Part shown: positions 56,488 to 64,000 of the stretch, piece by piece | Layout of the letters: each line of letters opens with the position of its first letter | Numbering within the stretch: position 1 is the stretch's first letter | Origin: Gammaproteobacteria bacterium | GTDB taxonomy: Bacteria; Pseudomonadota; Gammaproteobacteria; UBA4575 | Length of the DNA: 64,000 nucleotides | Assembly (NCBI GenBank): GCA_014075255.1 | Contig: CP046178.1 | Coordinates: forward strand, 2,586,020 to 2,650,019 | Reading direction: 5' to 3' | The notes under the pieces: generated by a model | What the model saw: only the letters and a program-made list of their open reading frames with translations | Told to the model about the DNA's origin: nothing | The model's database searches: none | Program-made: the position numbers and the translations under genes

Positions 56488-59400
56488 ATGCGTCTCACAT
56501 CTATTAAAATGGCCGGGTTTAAGTCTTTCGTAGACCCGACAACTCTGGATTTCCCTACATCAATGGTTGGTATCGTGGGCCCAAACGGCTGCGGTAAATC
56601 TAACATTATTGACGCAGTGCGTTGGGTGATGGGCGAAAGTTCTAAACATATCCGTGGCGATACCATGGAAGATGTCATCTTTAATGGTTCTTCTACACGT
56701 AAACCAATAGGTCAAGCTTCCATTGAATTGGTGTTTGATAATAGTGACGGCAAGTTGGGTGGGGAGTATTCATCGTTTGCTGAAATTGCAGTACGCAGGC
56801 AAGCCACTCGTGATGGTATATCTAAGTATTTCTTAAATGGCACGAAGTGCAGACGTAAAGATATTGTACAGCTGTTTTTAGGTACAGGTTTAGGCCCGAA
56901 AAGTTACGCGATTATCGAGCAGGGCATGATCTCAAGACTGATTGATGCCAAACCTGAAGAATTACGTGTATATCTTGAAGAAGCTGCAGGTATTTCTAAA
57001 TATAAAGAACGTCGTCGTGAAACTGAAACGCGAATTCGTCACACACGTGAAAATTTAGATCGTTTGAATGATGTAATTGAAGAAATTACCAAACGTATTG
57101 AGCATTTGCAAAGACAAGCGAAAGCGGCAGAACGTTATAAAGAACTAAAAGCAGAAGAACGTAAAGCAAAAACAGAGTTATTAGCATTGCGTTGGCAGGC
57201 GCATCAGGATGAAGTGCAGGAACGTAAGAATGCAATGGAGCATAAAGAGACTGAAAGTCAAAAAGTGGTTGCGGATATTCGTGGGATTGAAGCTGAAATT
57301 GAAAAATTACGCGAGCAACATGCTGATGAAACTGGAAAGTTTAATGAGGTTCAAGGGAATTATTACAAGCTAGGTGGGGAAATTTCACGTGTTGAGCAGT
57401 CGATTAGCCATGTGAAAGAATTGAACAGTCGTTATGATGAAGAGCTGAAACAAGTGCAAGATGCTTGGGCGCAATCGGAAAAGGGTTTGATTGATGAGCA
57501 AACTAAGTTTACTGATTTAGAAAATAAGATTGCTGAAGTTGAGCCAAAACTAAATGCTGCGCGTGAAGAGTTAGATACTAACTCAGAAAAGCTTGGTGAA
57601 GCAGAATCTAAGATGGCGAAATGGCAAGATGCTTGGGAAACATTGAGTGTGAAGATTGCTGAGCCAGCACAAATTATAGAGATAGAGGCATCCCGAATCG
57701 AGTACCTTGAAAACCATCTTGAACAATTGGCGGAACGCAAAGATAAACTGCTCGAGGACTTACATCGATTTAGCCAGCATAAATCATCCAAACAGTCTGA
57801 GGATTTCGTTTCACGTGTAAATGAAACCAGCACTGCGCTACAAGCGATTTCTCCTAAGATTATAGAGTTATCAAAAAGTATTAGTGCGGGTCGTGATACA
57901 AGTCAAACACTCGGCGTACAGCTAGAGAAAGCGCGGGAACATCTGCAAACAAAACAAACTGAATTATCATCTTTGCAGGCATTGCAACGGGTGGTGCTGG
58001 GTGAAGAAGGTAAGGATGTAAGTCGATGGTTAGATCAGCATGGTTTAAGTGATGCGCCAAGACTGATGGATAGAATGAAAACTGAGGCAGGCTGGGAGGC
58101 CGCAGTTGAAACGGTACTGGGTGATTATCTGGAAGCAGTTTGTGTGGACGAGCTCTCACAAATAGCGAGCTCAGTGAAAGATATAAAGACCGGCCGAATG
58201 ATGGTGTTGAGTCAAAGCACATCAAAATCTTCTCAGCCAGATCAAGCATTAGGTGGAACTTTGGTTTCTAAGGTTAAAGCGCCTGTGGACTTGACCGATA
58301 AGCTCGGAAATATTTTTGTTGCTAAGGATGTTCAAAGCGCATTACAAAAAAGTGGTTCATTAGAAGCTGGCCAATCGGTTATTACAAAAGATGGAGTTTG
58401 GTTAGGGGCGGGTTGGCTGCGTGTTTCAAGAATAGCTGCAAATAAAGGTAATGTTTTACAACGTAAAAATGAAATTCTGAGTCTTGAAAAAGAAGTTCAA
58501 GCTCAGCAAGATGCCATTATAAAAATGGTTTCAGATCTAGAAGTCTGTCAGCGCGAGTTATACAAGAACGAAAAGCAGCGCGATACAGTACAGGCAAGTT
58601 TGTCGAATGCTCAAAAAGTACATGCGCAAGCTGAAGCGGAAATGTCGGGTTGGGAAAGTGAAAAAGAGCATGTTGGGCGACAAGAAGAACAGTTGCGAGA
58701 TTACTTGGATGATGTAAATCGTCAATTTAAGCAATCTGAAGAAGAGTTAGAGGATTCACGCTCATCTAAGCAGCAAGCTGATTCTGTACTTGAGGGGCTT
58801 GATATTGAGCGCAAGAGTTTACTAGAGCAGCGTGACAGTGCCGCGTTCCATTTGGATGGTGTGCGTAGTGAAGAGGTTGAGCGTCGTGATTCCACGCATC
58901 GTTTAGCATTAAATTTAGAATCATATCGCAGTTCCTTAAATGCAACTCATGCAGCTCTTGATCGAATGAAAGAGCAATCTGGACAACTTAAAGAGCGTGA
59001 GCAGTCTTTGCACCTATCTATTGAAGATGGCAGTGCGCCATTAGTGGAATTGAATGAAAAACTAAAAGAATATGTCGATCAGCGCGTTAAGATTGAACAT
59101 AGCTTGGCCGATGCACGAATGGTTGCACAGAAAACTGAAGAATTAGTGCGTAGCAAGCAAGAACACAATGTAGAGACACAGCGCAATCTTGAGCAGCTTA
59201 GAAATGAGTTGAATGAACTGCAACTTGCTTGGCAAGAAGCTAATGTGCGTAGTAAAACTGTTCAGGAACAGTTGCATGAATATGATGTTGCGCCTGAAGC
59301 TGTGTTAGATGGATTGGATGAAGAGGCGACATTGCAGAAATGGGAAGAAAAGACTGAGAAATTAGAACGTAAGATTAATCGTTTAGGGCCTATTAACTTG

Positions 59401-59997
59401 GCTGCGATTGGTGAGTATGAAGAGCATAATGAGCGTAAAGAATATTTAGATAAGCAGCATGAAGATCTCACTAGTGCGCTAGAAATCCTTGAAGATGCTA
59501 TTCGAAAAATAGATAAAGAAACTAAAGATCGTTTCAAAGATATATTTGACAATGTGAATAGTCATTTGCAAGCCATGTATCCGCGTTTGTTTGGTGGTGG
59601 TAAGGCCTGCTTAGAAATGACGGGTGATGACCTGTTGACTACAGGTGTTTCGATTATGGCGCGCCCACCAGGTAAAAGGCTATCATCAATACAGTTAATG
59701 TCGGGCGGAGAAAAAGCGCTTACAGCGGTAGCGCTTGTGTTCTCACTGTTTGAACTTAATCCTGCTCCATTCTGTCTATTAGATGAGGTCGACGCCCCTC
59801 TGGATGATGCAAATGTCGCTCGTTTTTGTGATTTGCTAAAAGATATGAGTGAACGAGTACAGTTTATCTATATCACTCACAATAAGAACACAATGGAGTA
59901 TGCCAACCAATTGCTGGGGATTACGATGCATGAGCCAGGAGTATCTCGAATTGTTTCTGTTGATGTGGATGCTGCGGCTGAGATGGTTGCGGTTTAA
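56488..59997 (+). CDS. smc: Chromosome partition protein SMC
   Basis: A 1169-residue condensin-type ATPase that compacts and segregates chromosomes. Walker [10 protein letters not shown] (31-39) is at the N-terminus; two long coiled coils flank a hinge at about 500-640 ([25 protein letters not shown]); the C-terminal head has signature [14 protein letters not shown] and Walker [18 protein letters not shown] start. It is followed by zipA and ligA, a common arrangement in gammaproteobacteria that use SMC rather than MukB. Confidence 0.98.
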   Translation: MRLTSIKMAGFKSFVDPTTLDFPTSMVGIVGPNGCGKSNIIDAVRWVMGESSKHIRGDTMEDVIFNGSSTRKPIGQASIELVFDNSDGKLGGEYSSFAEIAVRRQATRDGISKYFLNGTKCRRKDIVQLFLGTGLGPKSYAIIEQGMISRLIDAKPEELRVYLEEAAGISKYKERRRETETRIRHTRENLDRLNDVIEEITKRIEHLQRQAKAAERYKELKAEERKAKTELLALRWQAHQDEVQERKNAMEHKETESQKVVADIRGIEAEIEKLREQHADETGKFNEVQGNYYKLGGEISRVEQSISHVKELNSRYDEELKQVQDAWAQSEKGLIDEQTKFTDLENKIAEVEPKLNAAREELDTNSEKLGEAESKMAKWQDAWETLSVKIAEPAQIIEIEASRIEYLENHLEQLAERKDKLLEDLHRFSQHKSSKQSEDFVSRVNETSTALQAISPKIIELSKSISAGRDTSQTLGVQLEKAREHLQTKQTELSSLQALQRVVLGEEGKDVSRWLDQHGLSDAPRLMDRMKTEAGWEAAVETVLGDYLEAVCVDELSQIASSVKDIKTGRMMVLSQSTSKSSQPDQALGGTLVSKVKAPVDLTDKLGNIFVAKDVQSALQKSGSLEAGQSVITKDGVWLGAGWLRVSRIAANKGNVLQRKNEILSLEKEVQAQQDAIIKMVSDLEVCQRELYKNEKQRDTVQASLSNAQKVHAQAEAEMSGWESEKEHVGRQEEQLRDYLDDVNRQFKQSEEELEDSRSSKQQADSVLEGLDIERKSLLEQRDSAAFHLDGVRSEEVERRDSTHRLALNLESYRSSLNATHAALDRMKEQSGQLKEREQSLHLSIEDGSAPLVELNEKLKEYVDQRVKIEHSLADARMVAQKTEELVRSKQEHNVETQRNLEQLRNELNELQLAWQEANVRSKTVQEQLHEYDVAPEAVLDGLDEEATLQKWEEKTEKLERKINRLGPINLAAIGEYEEHNERKEYLDKQHEDLTSALEILEDAIRKIDKETKDRFKDIFDNVNSHLQAMYPRLFGGGKACLEMTGDDLLTTGVSIMARPPGKRLSSIQLMSGGEKALTAVALVFSLFELNPAPFCLLDEVDAPLDDANVARFCDLLKDMSERVQFIYITHNKNTMEYANQLLGITMHEPGVSRIVSVDVDAAAEMVAV

Positions 59998-60063
59998 TTA
60001 TTTTATTTTCGCGCATCACTATAATCTGCGTCAGTTAAAATAATTTATGTCTGCGCAAATTTT

Positions 60064-60858
60064 ATGGAATTAGAACTACGAATTGCACTATTGCTAACTG
60101 GGCTGGCAGCGATCGTGGCGATGTATTTCTTTGGCAAATCTAAGCGTGCGGTAATCAAACGTGAAGACGATGAATATAATTTTGAGACTGGCGATTTACC
60201 CGATCCACTAGAACTAGATCGAGCGCTTGAGCTAAATGATGATCTAATGCGGGAGGATGATGCTGTAAGCGAAGAAGCAGTTATTGATGCAGCAGGTGAT
60301 GGTATAAGTAATCTCGTGCGAGAGGATATTGAAGAGTCTCCAAGAATTATCATACCTAAAGACAAGCCATCCCTAAATCATCAACCTAGTCTATTAGATG
60401 CTGAGCCTGAGCCTTCCAAGCAAGTAGAAAAATTAGTCATTTTGCATGTAGTGGCGCGACGCCCACAAAAGTTTAATGGGAAAGCGATTTTAAATTTATG
60501 CAAAGAACATGATTTGGAGCTCGATAGTGCCTATATTTTCAATAAAAATGTTGAACGCTTCAGCGGAAAGAGAGCATTGTATAGTATTGTAAATATGGTT
60601 AAGCCAGGTACATTTGATGCAGATGGCATGCATGGGTTTGAAACCCCAGGTTTGAGTTTCATATTAAGTTTGCCTGGGCCAGAGGAAGGATTGAGAGCAT
60701 TTAATTTTATGTTGGAAGACGCTAAAAAGTTCTCGGAGCGCTTAAACGGAGATTTATTAGATGAATCTCGAAATCGTTTAAATCCACAAATGACGGCTCA
60801 TTTGCAAGAAGATATACAGTTGTTTAGTTTGAGACACCCGCGTCCTGTGCCCGCCTAA
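60064..60858 (+). CDS. zipA: Cell division protein ZipA
   Basis: An inner-membrane division protein that anchors FtsZ. The 264-residue protein starts outside with ELELRIALLLTGLAAIVAMYFFG-type membrane helix at about 5-22, then an acidic linker (about 30-115) and the C-terminal FtsZ-binding domain (about 120-264) with LHVVARRPQKFNGKAILNLC and PGLSFILSLPGPEEGLRAFN. Linker proline/glutamine richness is lower than in E. coli. ATG start, 66 bases after smc and 77 before ligA. Confidence 0.93.
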   Translation: MELELRIALLLTGLAAIVAMYFFGKSKRAVIKREDDEYNFETGDLPDPLELDRALELNDDLMREDDAVSEEAVIDAAGDGISNLVREDIEESPRIIIPKDKPSLNHQPSLLDAEPEPSKQVEKLVILHVVARRPQKFNGKAILNLCKEHDLELDSAYIFNKNVERFSGKRALYSIVNMVKPGTFDADGMHGFETPGLSFILSLPGPEEGLRAFNFMLEDAKKFSERLNGDLLDESRNRLNPQMTAHLQEDIQLFSLRHPRPVPA

Positions 60859-60863
60859 GATAA

Positions 60864-62942
<2,079 letters not shown>

Positions 62943-62957
62943 TCGTTGGATTGACAT

Positions 62958-62980
62958 AACTATCTTCATATTAGATAGTT
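62958..62980 (+). terminator. Weak stem-loop after ligA
   Basis: AACTATCT/AGATAGTT, an 8-base-pair AT-rich stem with a 7-base loop, followed by TGTTGAG rather than a T run. It could be a weak terminator. Its position argues that the next gene starts downstream of it. Confidence 0.35.
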
Positions 62981-63033
62981 TGTTGAGTCGTTTTAGGATA
63001 CAGGAAAATAAATTATCAATCGGGAGCCGTTTG

Positions 63034-63405
63034 TTGAAAACTGAGCGTAGAGCAGTAGCACGTTATCGAGCTAAATTGGCTGTTCAGATAAATATGGATG
63101 AGTACAGTTTTGGCGCAACTTCTATGGAGGTCTCTTTGCGGGGGTTGCGCATTGTTTGTGAGGGTCCGACAGCAACCAGCATCTTCAGCCGATACATACA
63201 AGTTACTCCTGGTGAGAATATTACCGCGAATATTCATATAAAGACTCCTAAACCACGTGGATTGACAGATACTATTGAATGTAAAACTAGAGTGATTTCA
63301 GTTAACCGAATTTCCCAGAGCAGTTATGTTGTTGGATTTAGTATTCTTGAATTTGATGAAGATTGTCGGGAACTCTGGAATAGCTACATATCTACCAAAC
63401 GTTAG
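63034..63405 (+). CDS. Small PilZ-domain-like protein
   Basis: A 123-residue single-domain protein resembling PilZ c-di-GMP receptors. The chosen start, TTG 63034, lies 7 bases after GGGAG and gives KTERRAVARYRAKL, with the RxxxR motif close to the N-terminus. The second PilZ motif (D/N)xSxxG appears as EVSLRG, with Glu at the first position. The rest is beta-rich (RVISVNRISQSSYVVGFSIL), ending with a helix. The frame opens at 62980, within a hairpin, so that start is less likely. c-di-GMP binding is plausible but not assured. Confidence 0.75.
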   Translation: MKTERRAVARYRAKLAVQINMDEYSFGATSMEVSLRGLRIVCEGPTATSIFSRYIQVTPGENITANIHIKTPKPRGLTDTIECKTRVISVNRISQSSYVVGFSILEFDEDCRELWNSYISTKR

Positions 63406-63463
63406 CGCCAAAAATTAATTAATGTCACGCAGCAATATTTTGCTAAAATGAGTAAAGGATCTA

Positions 63464-63511
63464 ATGAGTGGTGACGTTATTGATATCGATGACATGGCCG
63501 TTCTATTTTAA
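63464..63511 (+). other. Short frame upstream of lpxA (possible leader peptide or fabZ remnant)
   Basis: Fifteen codons, MSGDVIDIDDMAVLF and a stop, start 4 bases after AAAGGA. The text resembles the first residues of FabZ (pattern xxDIxxIxxxL), and fabZ usually precedes lpxA. It may equally be chance. No further FabZ sequence is seen in the 70 bases before lpxA. Confidence 0.25.
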
Positions 63512-63584
63512 TTACTAGCATATAGTGGATTCATTAAAAGATTCTAAATACTAAAATTCTTCTTAACGTCGTTTTATTAAAAAA

Positions 63585-64000
63585 TTGTCAAATATTCACT
63601 CTACTGCTGTTGTTTCTTCGAAAGCAGAAATCGACACTGATGTAAAAATAGGACCTTATAGTGTCGTTGAGGATAATGTAGTTATTCAATCGGGCACCGA
63701 AATTGGTCCTCATTGTGTGCTGCATTCCTATGTAAAGCTCGGTAAGAATAATCGATTACACGCACAAGTTGTTTTAGGAGGTCTTCCGCAAGATTTATCA
63801 TTTGACAGTGAAGAAACCTGGGTGGATATCGGTGATGAAAATATCATTCGTGAAAATTGCACAGTGCATCGTTCTACTAATCCAAATGTTCCAACTACAC
63901 TAGGTTCTAAGTGCTACTTAATGAGTTATTCTCATGTGGCACATGATTGCCAATTGGGTGATGAAGTAATTCTTACGGCATATGTTGGTTTAAGCGGTCA
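63585..64000 (+). CDS. lpxA: UDP-N-acetylglucosamine acyltransferase, 5' part (3' end outside window)
   Basis: LpxA starts lipid A synthesis by acylating UDP-GlcNAc. From TTG 63585, the only usual start after the in-frame stop at 63564, 138 codons are present and open to the window end. Left-handed beta-helix hexapeptides are seen (IGPYSVVED, IGPHCVLH); family segments are VVLGGLPQDLSF, ENIIREN and the catalytic histidine in MSYSHVAHDCQLGD, with both histidines kept. HRST replaces the usual HRGT, and TAYVGLSG replaces NNATLAGH. Not adjacent to intact lpxD or fabZ, so it may be a second copy. Confidence 0.88.
   Translation, partial: MSNIHSTAVVSSKAEIDTDVKIGPYSVVEDNVVIQSGTEIGPHCVLHSYVKLGKNNRLHAQVVLGGLPQDLSFDSEETWVDIGDENIIRENCTVHRSTNPNVPTTLGSKCYLMSYSHVAHDCQLGDEVILTAYVGLSG

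Overview
The window is a stretch of chromosome from a free-living, moderately AT-rich gammaproteobacterium. The order of the housekeeping blocks supports this: queA-tgt-yajC-secD-secF / suhB / trmJ / iscR-iscS-iscU-iscA-hscB-hscA-fdx-iscX / ndk-rlmN-pilF-rodZ-hisS-yfgM-bamB-der, and later cysZ / queF / smc-zipA-ligA. Type IV pilus genes (pilF and a Chp-like chemosensory cluster), a sulfite-oxidase module and many lipoproteins suit an aquatic or marine surface-associated bacterium. I do not recognise the species. Non-ATG starts (TTG, GTG) are common.

Layout. 1-2.8 kb: the 3' end of fadD, a small DUF5658-like membrane protein and two unknown genes. 3.1-7.4 kb: a three-gene operon of a coiled-coil protein, an inner-membrane protein with a roadblock-like cytoplasmic part and a periplasmic OmpA domain, and a GGDEF-EAL protein whose EAL loop 6 is degenerate. 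7.4-13.3 kb: ispG (away from its usual rodZ-hisS place), yjbQ, a HAD phosphatase, a membrane coiled-coil protein with a histone-H1-like tail and HhH domain beside a BON/OmpA protein, and a MarR regulator. 13.5-13.8 kb: tRNA-Arg(CCT) and tRNA-Leu(CAA). 13.9-35 kb: the conserved core of queuosine synthesis, Sec accessory proteins, Fe-S assembly, translation and envelope genes. An IscR-type operator lies before iscR.

35-47.5 kb is accessory: a SorA-like sulfite dehydrogenase with its cytochrome c and a sterol-desaturase-like hydroxylase; an SGNH lipoprotein; an Xre-RES toxin-antitoxin pair with a palindromic operator; an ECF sigma/anti-sigma pair; an aminotransferase; and a run of small unknown genes separated by about 30-bp quasi-palindromic repeats, one of which contains the stop codon of its gene.

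47.5-54.7 kb: a compact Chp/Pil-like chemosensory cluster (PilH-like receiver, PilI-like CheW, PilJ-like receptor, a shortened ChpA-like hybrid kinase) followed by a stand-alone Ser/Thr kinase. No CheR or CheB is adjacent. 54.8-64 kb: cysZ, queF, smc, zipA, ligA, a small PilZ-like protein and the 5' part of lpxA.

Working together: QueF, QueA and Tgt belong to one queuosine pathway. The isc operon supplies Fe-S clusters to IspG and RlmN. PilF and the Chp-like cluster point to regulated twitching. The GGDEF protein and the PilZ protein indicate c-di-GMP signalling. The strongest candidates for undescribed biology are the 3.1-7.4 kb operon, the HhH/histone-tail membrane protein, the kinase-tailed Chp cluster and the repeat-punctuated small-gene block.
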